This document shows positions 13,748 to 20,944 of a DNA stretch of 23,134 bases, piece by piece. A program made the translations under genes and the position numbers. Where the stretch lies: contig WUAK01000007.1 in the NCBI GenBank assembly GCA_009827205.1, forward strand, positions 1 to 23,134, written 5' to 3'. The notes beneath the pieces are model-generated. The model was not told where the DNA came from, ran no database searches, and was given only the letters and a program-made list of their open reading frames with translations. The DNA comes from Phycisphaeraceae bacterium (GTDB lineage Bacteria > Planctomycetota > Phycisphaerae > Phycisphaerales > UBA1924). Within the stretch, counting starts at the first letter, position 1. Each line of letters starts with the position of its first letter.

Positions 13748-15460
13748 ATGGCGCGTACGAACGGAGAGAACGGCACCGGCGGCGGGGAGCTCGCCGTCAC
13801 CGATCGCGAGCGGCTCGAGCGCGCGTCGCAGGCGTTCGGGAAGCTGCGTCTGAATGCGGATCAGCTGCGCACGTTCACCGTTGCGCCGGGCTCGGACGAC
13901 GAGCCATGGGATGTGATCCTGTCGCTCCTAGCGACCGACGAGCAGCGTGCGCTGGAGATGTTCAGCGAACGCACGGGGCTGCCCTTCTACGTTGACCCGA
14001 GGCTCGAAGAGTCCGCGGCTCGTTTCTACGAGCTGGTCCCGCCCGACATCGCGCGAGAGCACCATATCGCAGGCCTTGAGCAGATCGGCGCCCAGCACCC
14101 GGCGATGGTCGTCGCGACGGCGCAGCCGATGCAGCCTTCGGTGTTTCAGATGCTCGAGGAGCGTCTGGGCATGCCGGTCAGGCTTGTGCTCTCGCCCAGG
14201 GGCGCGGTCGCGGGCCTCATTAATCGCGGCTACGAGCAGCAGGGCGACCTGGTCACCGAGATCGTCGACGAGATGCCCTTCGACGAGTCGGCGATCGCGT
14301 CCGCGGCGGGCTCGGTCGCCGAGGGCAACGACCTGCTCGCGATGGCGCGGCAGACGCCGGTCATCCGCCTCGTCAACATGATCCTCTTCGAAGCGATCCG
14401 CCGGCGCGCAAGCGACGTGCACATCCACCCAGAAGAGAACAGGCTCGTCATCCGCTTCCGCGTGGACGGCATGCTCGTCGACGCGTTTAGCCCCCCTACT
14501 TCGCTCGCCAGCGCGATCTCGAGCCGAATCAAAGTCATGACCGAGCTGGATATTGCGAACCGGCACTCGCCGCAGGACGGGTACACGTCGGTCCGCGTCG
14601 GCTCGAAGAAAATCGACATCCGCCTGTCGGTCATCCCGACCGTGTACGGCGAGCGGCTCGTCATGCGACTGCTCGACCAGAGCCAGACGCAGCTCAACCT
14701 CGACCAGATCGGGATGAGCGAGCAGATGCAGACGGACCTGATGGACATCGTCGATCGTCCAAACGGGATGCTGCTCGTCACGGGTCCGACTGGTTCGGGT
14801 AAGACGACAACACTCTACGCGGCGCTGCAGAAGATCGATCGCGCGACACGCAACGTCATGACCATCGAGGACCCGGTCGAGTACCACCTCGAGGGCATCA
14901 GCCAGATGCAGGTGAATCCGAAGCGTGATGTCACGTTTGCCACAGGTCTTCGGGCACTCCTGCGCCAGGACCCGGATGTGATCCTCGTCGGTGAGATCCG
15001 CGACCAGGAGACCGCGCAGCTTGCGATCCAGGCATCGCTGACCGGTCACTTCGTGCTCGCGACTCTGCACACGAACGATGCGCCGGGCGCGATCCCGCGA
15101 CTGATCGACATCGGGCTCGAGCCCTTCCTGATCACGAGTTCTCTGCTCGGCGTGCTTGCGCAGCGTCTTGTGCGCCGGGTCTGCCCGGTCTGCAACGGGA
15201 CCGGTGTCGAAACGCTGCCCTCCGGAGAACGCCGGCGCTGCGACAACTGCCTCGGCGCGGGCTACCGCGGTCGGCTCGCGGTGTACGAGCTCATGAAGAT
15301 GACGGACAGGCTCCGCAGGCTGACCGCAGAGAACGCCGACGGCGTGACTCTCTACGAAGCCGCGGTCGACGGCGGGTTCATGCCCATGCGCGAGGACGCG
15401 ATGCACAAGGTGAGCCTTGGCATGACCGATCAGTCCGAGGTTTACCGCGTCCTGCACTGA
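13748..15460 (+). CDS. gspE: Type II secretion / type IV pilus assembly ATPase (GspE/PilB)
   Basis: This cytoplasmic hexameric ATPase drives assembly of pseudopili or pili. The 570-residue protein has an N-terminal GspE-type domain, then the ATPase. Walker A GPTGSGKTT is at 346-354, the Asp box MTIEDPVEY lies between the Walker motifs, and Walker B ILVGE has the catalytic glutamate E416. A zinc-binding insert has C479-x2-C482 and C498-x2-C501. The helical ATPase features ATLHTND and LAQRLVRRVCP are standard for the family. The gene starts at ATG 13748, directly after the secretin stop, so the two are co-translated. GspF- and GspG-type genes do not follow; a GNAT gene does, so the rest of the apparatus must be elsewhere. 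Confidence 0.94.
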   Translation: MARTNGENGTGGGELAVTDRERLERASQAFGKLRLNADQLRTFTVAPGSDDEPWDVILSLLATDEQRALEMFSERTGLPFYVDPRLEESAARFYELVPPDIAREHHIAGLEQIGAQHPAMVVATAQPMQPSVFQMLEERLGMPVRLVLSPRGAVAGLINRGYEQQGDLVTEIVDEMPFDESAIASAAGSVAEGNDLLAMARQTPVIRLVNMILFEAIRRRASDVHIHPEENRLVIRFRVDGMLVDAFSPPTSLASAISSRIKVMTELDIANRHSPQDGYTSVRVGSKKIDIRLSVIPTVYGERLVMRLLDQSQTQLNLDQIGMSEQMQTDLMDIVDRPNGMLLVTGPTGSGKTTTLYAALQKIDRATRNVMTIEDPVEYHLEGISQMQVNPKRDVTFATGLRALLRQDPDVILVGEIRDQETAQLAIQASLTGHFVLATLHTNDAPGAIPRLIDIGLEPFLITSSLLGVLAQRLVRRVCPVCNGTGVETLPSGERRRCDNCLGAGYRGRLAVYELMKMTDRLRRLTAENADGVTLYEAAVDGGFMPMREDAMHKVSLGMTDQSEVYRVLH

Positions 15461-15468
15461 TCGGGTTC

Positions 15469-15474
15469 TACCCT
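15469..15474 (+). promoter_or_regulatory. Candidate -10 (TACCCT) for the GNAT gene
   Basis: TACCCT lies 5 bp before the ATG at 15480, in the 19-bp gap after the ATPase stop. It fits the TANNNT-5/6-ATG pattern. No Shine-Dalgarno of usual strength is visible in the five spacer bases (CAGGC). Confidence 0.35.
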
Positions 15475-15479
15475 CAGGC

Positions 15480-16082
15480 ATGGACAAAGGCATTCAACCA
15501 GTCACGCTCAGGGGCACGCATGTCAGGCTCGAACCAGCGAGCACGGACCACGCCGAGGCGATGTGCAAGGCTGCGCACGATCGGCCCTTCACGCTTTTCT
15601 CGCGGCACATCGATTCGGACACCGTCGAAGGCTGCCGGGAGCAGCTGCAGTTCCTGATCGATCACCCGACGACGCTGCCCTTTACGCTCTTCGATGCCAG
15701 GACCGACGAACTCATCGGGGGCACCACGTACTGCGACATCCGCCCGGCGCACCGGGGCGTGGAGATCGGCTGGACATGGATCACCAAGGAGCGCCGGGGA
15801 TCGGTAGTGAACCCGGAGATGAAGTACCTGCTCCTGAGGCACGCGTTCGAGACTGATCTGTTTGAATCAGGACCGGCAATCCGTGTCGTACTCAAGACGC
15901 ATCACGAGAACCTGCGCAGCCAGGCCGCGATCTCGAAGCTGGGCGCCAAGCACGAGGCGAATTTGCGGAACCACGTGATCATGCCCGACGGGAGCTACCG
16001 GCACTCGGTGGTGTATTCGATTCTGGAGGATGAGTGGGACAAAGTAAAAGACGTACTAAAGAATCGACTTGGCGAAATATAA
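15480..16082 (+). CDS. GNAT acetyltransferase (RimJ/RimL-like)
   Basis: This 200-residue protein looks like a GNAT-fold N-acetyltransferase of the RimJ/RimL type, which acetylates protein N-termini or small molecules using acetyl-CoA. The order of strands and helices fits: an RLEPAS start, FTLFDARTDELIGGTTYCDI with GVEIGWTWI, then KYLLLRHAFE and the family hallmark LKTHHENLRSQAAISKLGA near 140-160. Typical residues of the acetyl-CoA loop (R/Q-x-x-G-x-G/A) are replaced here by KERRGSVVNPE, as in many RimJ-like proteins. The substrate is unknown. The last 50 nt of the gene are AT-rich, unlike the rest, and a low-GC segment follows. It is likely transcribed from its own TACCCT promoter. Confidence 0.85.
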   Translation: MDKGIQPVTLRGTHVRLEPASTDHAEAMCKAAHDRPFTLFSRHIDSDTVEGCREQLQFLIDHPTTLPFTLFDARTDELIGGTTYCDIRPAHRGVEIGWTWITKERRGSVVNPEMKYLLLRHAFETDLFESGPAIRVVLKTHHENLRSQAAISKLGAKHEANLRNHVIMPDGSYRHSVVYSILEDEWDKVKDVLKNRLGEI

Positions 16083-16093
16083 ATACATAAATT

Positions 16094-16113
16094 AAAAAAA
16101 CGATTGCCTATCG
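16094..16113 (-). terminator. Weak intrinsic terminator after the small membrane protein gene
   Basis: On the minus strand a small hairpin (CGAT / ATCG with a 5-nt loop, 16101-16113) overlaps the stop codon and is followed by seven Ts (16094-16100). The stem is only 4-5 bp, so it would be a weak terminator. The convergent GNAT gene ends 25 bp away. Confidence 0.35.
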
Positions 16114-16410
16114 CCGTAAGAGCTCGATTGGGATAAGGAATAAACACACTAGCAATATCCCAAGCCCCCCTAGACAAGCTATCACGAGAATCCGCCAATC
16201 GCTTCTAGTGGGATTTTGAGGAGGAACATGATCTCCTCTTCGCGCATACATCAACAAGGCAATCCATGCGAGAATAGCGATAGATGTTGTGATTGATGAA
16301 GCTAGATATTGTCTTAACCAATTATCATTGATTACTGCCAAGACAAGTAGAAATGGCTGAAGAGCTATTATGGCTAAGACCATCCATGTGTAGACTGGAT
16401 ACCAGCGCAT
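16108..16410 (-). CDS. Small three-helix membrane protein, unknown function
   Basis: This 100-residue protein has three membrane helices (about 7-27, 37-55 and 73-93) and a basic hinge between the second and third. I do not recognise the family. The gene is AT-rich (about 40% GC by eye) against roughly 60-65% for most neighbours, which suggests a separate origin or a rapidly changing gene. The start at 16410 has GAGG just upstream, and the ATG follows the aroC stop by 6 bp, so it is probably the last gene of the aroC transcript. Coding status is supported by the frame being open in an AT-rich region and by the regular helix pattern, but it is not certain. Confidence 0.6.
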   Translation of the reverse strand: MRWYPVYTWMVLAIIALQPFLLVLAVINDNWLRQYLASSITTSIAILAWIALLMYARRGDHVPPQNPTRSDWRILVIACLGGLGILLVCLFLIPIELLRR

Positions 16411-16416
16411 ATCGCC

Positions 16417-17610
16417 TCACGCAATCACGGTTTCCGGCGGATCCAGCGGCAGGATCCTCGCCGTTTCGATAAACCGCTCGTAGTTGTCCTTGAACTCGAT
16501 GAGCGAGTCGCCCCCGAATTTGTCGACGGCGCTGCGGGCGACCTCGAACGCAACGACGGCTTCCATCACCACGCTCGCGGCGCTGACGGCGCAGATGTCC
16601 GAACGCTCGTACTGGCTGTGCTCGGGCTCTTTGGTGTTCAGGTCCACGCTTGGCAGGCCCCGAAGCAGCGTCGCGATTGGTTTCATGGCGCCGGTGACGA
16701 CGACGGGCATCCCGTTGGTCATGCCGCCCTCGGTGCCGCCCGCGTTGTTGCTCGTGCGGACGAATCCGAGCGTTGGGTCCGTCTTCTTGCCCGCGTCGAA
16801 GTGGATCGGGTCGTGCAGCGCCGACCCGTGCACGGTTGCGCTGGCGCGGCCCATCCCGATCTCGACGGACTTGAACGCCTGGATGCCCATGACGGCGTAG
16901 GCGAGCCTCGCGTCGAGCTTGTCGCGCCAGTCCATGCAACTGCCGATGCCGGGCGGGAGCCCGAAGACGTGCGCCTCGCACAGGCCGCCCACGGTGTCCT
17001 TGTCGATCTTGGCCTGGCGGATGATCGCCTTGTGCTTCTCGGTCGCGCCGGCGTCCGGGCAGTACGTCTCGCTCTCGTCGCGGTCGGACCTGACCTTGCG
17101 CCAGTTCTCTGTCGTCACCTCGACATCGGTGCGCACATCCAGGATCTGGCGCACGAACCCGAACGTCTCGACTCCAATCGAGCGGAGCAGGCAGCCGGCA
17201 ACGCACCCGCCGAGCGTGCGGGCCGCAGTCTCGCGGGCGCTGGCGCGTTCGAGCGTTTCGCGGCAATCTGTTGTCAACCACTTGATGCTGCCCGCCAGGT
17301 CCGCGTGCCCGGGCCTCGGGCGGTACACGGGCGGCGTGCGTTCGAGATCATCGAGCCTGCTGTCCTTGTTCTTGACGAGCGCGGTGACCGGTGCGCCGGT
17401 TGTCTTGCCAAGGCGGACCCCTGTGACGAATTCGGCGCGGTCGGTCTCGATGCGCTGCCTGCCGCCGCGCCCATAGCCGCCCTGTCTGCGGGAGAGTTCG
17501 TGGTTGATGTAGTCGGCGTCGAGTTCGAGCCCTGCTGGGAGGCCCGTGATGGTGCAGACGAGCGTGGGGCCGTGCGATTCGCCGGCGGTTTGGTATTCGA
17601 GCTTTGGCAT
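16417..17610 (-). CDS. aroC: Chorismate synthase
   Basis: This enzyme catalyses the last step of the shikimate pathway, turning 5-enolpyruvylshikimate 3-phosphate into chorismate with reduced FMN. The 397-residue protein shows AGESHG at 9-14 with H13, RRQGGYGRGGRQ at 41-52, PRPGHADLAGSIKW at 98-111 with H102, SARETAARTLGG, and a C-terminal YERSDICAVSAASVV. These are the hallmark regions of the family. The ATG at 17610 gives the family N-terminus M-P-K-L; the longer in-frame start at 17688 would run into the upstream gene. The TATCCT hexamer at 17617-17622 lies 6 bp before this ATG, so it may be transcribed leaderlessly as well as from the upstream gene. Confidence 0.96.
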   Translation of the reverse strand: MPKLEYQTAGESHGPTLVCTITGLPAGLELDADYINHELSRRQGGYGRGGRQRIETDRAEFVTGVRLGKTTGAPVTALVKNKDSRLDDLERTPPVYRPRPGHADLAGSIKWLTTDCRETLERASARETAARTLGGCVAGCLLRSIGVETFGFVRQILDVRTDVEVTTENWRKVRSDRDESETYCPDAGATEKHKAIIRQAKIDKDTVGGLCEAHVFGLPPGIGSCMDWRDKLDARLAYAVMGIQAFKSVEIGMGRASATVHGSALHDPIHFDAGKKTDPTLGFVRTSNNAGGTEGGMTNGMPVVVTGAMKPIATLLRGLPSVDLNTKEPEHSQYERSDICAVSAASVVMEAVVAFEVARSAVDKFGGDSLIEFKDNYERFIETARILPLDPPETVIA

Positions 17611-17616
17611 GTCTAG

Positions 17617-17622
17617 AGGATA
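17617..17622 (-). promoter_or_regulatory. Candidate -10 (TATCCT) for aroC
   Basis: TATCCT on the minus strand lies 6 bp before the aroC ATG at 17610, in the 29-bp gap after the upstream gene's stop. The spacer (CTAGAC) contains no Shine-Dalgarno. The placement fits the leaderless pattern noted in the findings. Confidence 0.45.
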
Positions 17623-17639
17623 GCTTGTCTGAGGTGGGC

Positions 17640-19793
17640 TCAATCGAAGCGCATCACGCCGAGCACGTTGGCGTAGTCGTCGGTCCACGGGCGGACACTC
17701 GAATCGGGCTCGATCGGCTCGAACTCGGTGAACGAAGCGAGGTCGGCATCGGATTTGGCGAGCAGCGCCCAGACGCTGGGCTGCTTGCCGTCGATGAGCT
17801 GGCTGGAGTTTGGGACCTCTGCCCAGATTCGGCAGACGAGCCCGGCCTCTCTGGCGGTCGAGGCTACAACGGGCTCGAGCTGAAGGTAGCGGTTGGAGAG
17901 GTGCATCGCGATGAACCCGCCCGGCCTCAGCTTGTCTGCATAAAGCCCGAGGGCCTCAGCGGTCATCAGATGCGCGGGGATCGCGTCGGACGTGAACGCA
18001 TCGATGATGACAAGATCCGCGGGATCGGCAGCCTGAATGATCAGCCTGCCATCACCGATGACGGTTTCGATCTTCGCCGGGGAATCGGCCAGGAAGGTGA
18101 AAAGCGCTGGATCGCTCGCGATGCGGTGGACCTCGCTGTCGATCTCATAGAACGTGAGCGCATCGCCAGGTCTTGCGAGCGAGGCGACGGAACCCACGCC
18201 CAGCCCGATCGCGCCGATGTCAGCGTTTGGTGCGAGGCGATCGAAGACGACGCCGATCGGGCCGGTCGGGTGGTAGTACGTCTGTGGTGTTGCAGATCCC
18301 AGGTTCTGCAGGCCGTGGATCGTGCCCCCGTGCCGGAGGACGTGGCGTTCGCCGTCACGCGCGGGTTCTCGGTAGACGGCGTGCACGCCGAAGAACGTGC
18401 GCTCGCGGTGGATGAGGTTCGCGTCCGGGCGGATGAGTTCAGGCAGTATCATCGCTGCCAGGAGCGCCAGCGCGAACCTCGCGGGCTTGGTCGAAAGCAG
18501 GAAGCACACGAGCGCGGGTGCCCCGACGAGCAGGACCGAACCGAGTTGGCCTTGATGATCGAGCAGGAAGAGACCAATCGCGAATACAGCCGCGAAGACG
18601 ATCGAGGGCGCGGTCTCGATGATGAGCTTCTTTGAAACCTGTGGCCACCCCACTGCCAGACCTGCGCCCAGTGCAATCATGATCGGGTACTCGGCGACCC
18701 ACGACAGCACGTTGGGTGCGACGAGCGCGTTGATCGAGCCGCCAAGCACACCGCCGATGCTGATGAAGAGGTAGAACCTCGTGAGATCCTCTGCCCGAGG
18801 CCTGCTCTGGTAGAGCCTCGCGTGGCAGCCGAGCGCGATCGCGAAGAACGCTGCCAGGTGCAAGAGCAGCACCGCAAAGAGCGGGTGTTTCGCTCCAACG
18901 AGTATCGCGACGGTCACGGCGACCGCGAGGATCGGGACCGCGCGCGAGGTGATCTTCAGAAGCCCTTCTGTTCTGCCTGAGAACGCGATGATGAACGTGA
19001 CGAGGTAGAGCGCCAGCGGGATCGCCCAGAAGAGCGGCATCGCGGCGATGTCCGTCGTGATGTGCTGCGTCACACCAAGAAGCAGGCTGCTCGGCACGAG
19101 CGCGAGTACGATCCACTTGAGTGGGCTTGATTCCGCACCGTCTCTTTCGGTGCTCTCTGATTGAGCGGAGCCATGCTGATTCTTACGAATCAGTTCGAGC
19201 CAGATCGCACCTACGAACATCGCGAGCAATACGAAACCGAGTGTCCACCCGGCCCTTTGTTGCTCCAGCCCGAAGAAAGGCTCGATGACGAGCGGGTAGC
19301 CGAGCAGCCCGATCAGGCTCCCAGCATTGCTCGCGGCGTAGAGGAAATACGGATCGGCGCTGCGCTTGAGACCGAGCGAGGCATACCAGCGCTGGAGCAG
19401 CGGGCTCATCGTTGCCAGCGTGAGAGCTGGTAGGCCCACACCGATCACGAGACCAAGAAGCAGCGACAGGATCGGCGACTGCGCAGGGTCGATGTGCGAT
19501 GCTGCATACCCGATCGGGAGCGTGAGCAGAGCCGCCAGCGCGAGGAGTGCGTGAAGCGTGACCTGGATCCGCTGCGATTTCAGTCTCGCCAGCACGTGCG
19601 CGAGCGCGTAGCCCGCCAGCAGCGAGGCCTGGAAGAAAACCATGACGGTATTCCAGACCGCGGGGCTGCCGCCCAGAGAAGGGAGAACGAGCCGACCGAT
19701 CATCGGCTGGACTGCAAAGAGCAGCGCGGCGGACAGGAAGATCGAGATGACAAAGACTGCCGCCAGAAGTGAACTCCGGGAAGTGCCCGACAA
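17640..19793 (-). CDS. Fused MFS-like membrane / spermidine-synthase-like protein
   Basis: This two-part protein has an N-terminal membrane region of about 12 or more helices (about residues 10-460 of this 717-residue form) and a C-terminal Rossmann methyltransferase-like domain of about 190 residues. In the soluble part, GLGVGS is the nucleotide-binding loop, FYEID carries the acidic residue, and IIDAFTSDAIP follows, as in spermidine synthases and related aminopropyl/methyltransferases. Such fusions are widespread in bacteria, but their substrate is unproven, so spermidine synthesis should not be assumed. The start is unsure: a TTG at 19793 is used here because a GTG at 19865 would overlap the divergent HAD gene's start by 40 bp and has no Shine-Dalgarno. 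The stop is 29 bp before the aroC start. Confidence 0.78.
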   Translation of the reverse strand: MSGTSRSSLLAAVFVISIFLSAALLFAVQPMIGRLVLPSLGGSPAVWNTVMVFFQASLLAGYALAHVLARLKSQRIQVTLHALLALAALLTLPIGYAASHIDPAQSPILSLLLGLVIGVGLPALTLATMSPLLQRWYASLGLKRSADPYFLYAASNAGSLIGLLGYPLVIEPFFGLEQQRAGWTLGFVLLAMFVGAIWLELIRKNQHGSAQSESTERDGAESSPLKWIVLALVPSSLLLGVTQHITTDIAAMPLFWAIPLALYLVTFIIAFSGRTEGLLKITSRAVPILAVAVTVAILVGAKHPLFAVLLLHLAAFFAIALGCHARLYQSRPRAEDLTRFYLFISIGGVLGGSINALVAPNVLSWVAEYPIMIALGAGLAVGWPQVSKKLIIETAPSIVFAAVFAIGLFLLDHQGQLGSVLLVGAPALVCFLLSTKPARFALALLAAMILPELIRPDANLIHRERTFFGVHAVYREPARDGERHVLRHGGTIHGLQNLGSATPQTYYHPTGPIGVVFDRLAPNADIGAIGLGVGSVASLARPGDALTFYEIDSEVHRIASDPALFTFLADSPAKIETVIGDGRLIIQAADPADLVIIDAFTSDAIPAHLMTAEALGLYADKLRPGGFIAMHLSNRYLQLEPVVASTAREAGLVCRIWAEVPNSSQLIDGKQPSVWALLAKSDADLASFTEFEPIEPDSSVRPWTDDYANVLGVMRFD

Positions 19794-19814
19794 CGAGACC
19801 GGCGCTATACGGGC

Positions 19815-19820
19815 TACAGT
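19815..19820 (+). promoter_or_regulatory. Candidate -10 (TACAGT) for the HAD gene
   Basis: TACAGT lies 5 bp before the first of two consecutive ATGs (19826 and 19829). Transcription would start at or just before the start codon. No Shine-Dalgarno is present. Confidence 0.45.
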
Positions 19821-19825
19821 CGGCA

Positions 19826-20635
19826 ATGATGCACCCGCGAGCCGAGAGCGATCAAAATACCACACCGTTCGATGCCGTGGTGTGCGACATCGACGGATGC
19901 CTCTGCGACGAGAACGGCGGGGCCTTCGACCTCACGAGTCTGGCGCAGATCCGCGAGCACAACGAGCGCGCGATCAGCGCTGGCGACCGCCCGATCGTGA
20001 CCGTCTGCACGGGAAGGCCCATCGGGTTCGCCGAGGCGATGACGAGGCTGATCGGCAATACCCGATTGCCCGCGATCGGTGAGATGGGCGTCTGGCTCCA
20101 CCACCCCCACAACGCGCAGAGCGAACTCGACCCGGCGATCACCACCGAACACCTCGAGAGCGTGCTCGGGCTCGAGAACCACTTCCACGAGGTTCTCCGG
20201 CACGAGGGCGTGACGATGCAGCCCGGCAAAGCCGCGAGCGTCACGCTCTGGCACGAGGACACCGAGCACCTGAAGCTTCGTGTGTTCCCGAGCGTGCGAG
20301 AGATCTGCGAAGCCAACGGCTGGCCCTTCAGGGTCTCGATGTCGTGGTATTACATCAACTGCGACCTGGCGCACATCTCCAAAGCGTCCGGGATCGCTCG
20401 CTTCAAAGAGATCACAGGATTCTCGTCGGACAGGCTTGCTGGCATCGGTGACACGACGAGCGATCTTGCGATCAGAGAGCAGGTTTCGTTCTTCGCCTGC
20501 CCGGCCAATGCTCTGGACGAGGTCAAGGACGTCGCGGATTACGTCGCGAGCAAGCCCGAGGCCGAGGGAGTGGTCGAGATCCTGAGCATGATTTCGGAGA
20601 TGAGCGCAAGCGATCGGGGCGAAGAGGTACACTGA
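19826..20635 (+). CDS. HAD-superfamily phosphatase
   Basis: This 269-residue cytoplasmic enzyme is a haloacid dehalogenase-type phosphatase with a C2-style cap, close to the Cof and sucrose-/mannosylglycerate-phosphatase groups. Motif I CDIDGCL has the nucleophile D21 and D23, motif II has CTGR with T62, motif III includes K186, and motif IV GDTTSD has D209 and D213. The cap is roughly residues 68-180, with conserved-looking WYYINCD at its end. The substrate cannot be named; sugar phosphates or phosphoglycolate are possible. ATG 19826 is chosen over the longer in-frame start at 19769 because the extra N-terminus reads across the divergent gene and the promoter-like TACAGT sits right before this start. 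A Bfd-like gene begins 4 bp after the stop. Confidence 0.87.
   Translation: MMHPRAESDQNTTPFDAVVCDIDGCLCDENGGAFDLTSLAQIREHNERAISAGDRPIVTVCTGRPIGFAEAMTRLIGNTRLPAIGEMGVWLHHPHNAQSELDPAITTEHLESVLGLENHFHEVLRHEGVTMQPGKAASVTLWHEDTEHLKLRVFPSVREICEANGWPFRVSMSWYYINCDLAHISKASGIARFKEITGFSSDRLAGIGDTTSDLAIREQVSFFACPANALDEVKDVADYVASKPEAEGVVEILSMISEMSASDRGEEVH
20628..20633 (+). promoter_or_regulatory. Candidate -10 (TACACT) for the Bfd-like gene
   Basis: TACACT lies 6 bp before the ATG at 20640 and overlaps the end of the HAD gene. The spacer GAGCGC has at most a weak Shine-Dalgarno (GAG). The gene could be expressed leaderlessly or by read-through from the HAD gene. Confidence 0.45.
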
Positions 20636-20639
20636 GCGC

Positions 20640-20939
20640 ATGGATCAGGATGACCAAGTCTGTCTGTGCTACCGGGTTTCGCTCCGCAAGATCAGAACGT
20701 ACCTCGAGCGCGAAGACCCGCCAGTAGCGTCGCTCATCAGCGAGTGTCTCGACGCGGGTACCGGTTGCGGCTGGTGCGTGCCGTTTCTCAAGCACCTGCA
20801 CGGTCAGCACCAGAAAGGCGAGCCGGTTGATCTGCGGATCAGCCCCGAGGCGTACGCCAAGAGCCGGGTCACATACAACAAGACCGGCGAGCGTGAGGTC
20901 TCGCCGGTCCTGGATGAATCAACAGATTCGCAAGAGTGA
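20640..20939 (+). CDS. Bfd-like [2Fe-2S] protein
   Basis: This 99-residue protein resembles bacterioferritin-associated ferredoxin, which takes part in iron release from bacterioferritin. The four cluster cysteines are in place: C8-x-C10 at the start and C43-x2-C46 after an ECLDAGTGCG stretch. The domain ends near residue 56. A tail of about 40 mostly polar residues follows, longer than the roughly 64-residue E. coli Bfd. No bacterioferritin gene is in the window, so a role in iron handling is only a family-based guess. The HAD gene stops 4 bp upstream. A strong stem-loop lies in the last 60 nt of the gene, and the stop is 5 bp from the convergent TPR/alpha-CTD gene. Confidence 0.88.
   Translation: MDQDDQVCLCYRVSLRKIRTYLEREDPPVASLISECLDAGTGCGWCVPFLKHLHGQHQKGEPVDLRISPEAYAKSRVTYNKTGEREVSPVLDESTDSQE
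20882..20909. terminator. 10-bp perfect stem-loop in the Bfd-like gene end
   Basis: GACCGGCGAG at 20882-20891 and its reverse complement CTCGCCGGTC at 20900-20909 form a perfect 10-bp stem with an 8-nt loop, inside the last codons of the Bfd-like gene. A small GAATC-AACA-GATTC hairpin follows at 20916-20929. There is no T-tract on either strand, so it is not a classical intrinsic terminator, but it could stop or protect transcripts at the 5-bp junction of two convergent genes. Confidence 0.4.
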
Positions 20940-20944
20940 GTGCT

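Noticed and set aside
13928..15493. Long minus-strand open frame (521 codons) opposite the GspE-type ATPase
   Set aside because: The plus-strand ATPase has all family motifs. The antisense product is His/Asp/Arg-rich and shows no fold or ribosome site.
17604..18635. Plus-strand open frame of 343 codons opposite the fusion gene
   Set aside because: It is antisense to the Rossmann domain and part of the membrane domain, and its product is unstructured and Arg/Asp/Glu-rich.
20882..20909. Perfect inverted repeat as a mobile-element end or attachment site
   Set aside because: There is no matching second copy, no transposase or integrase gene and no target duplication. A gene-end stem-loop is a simpler reading.
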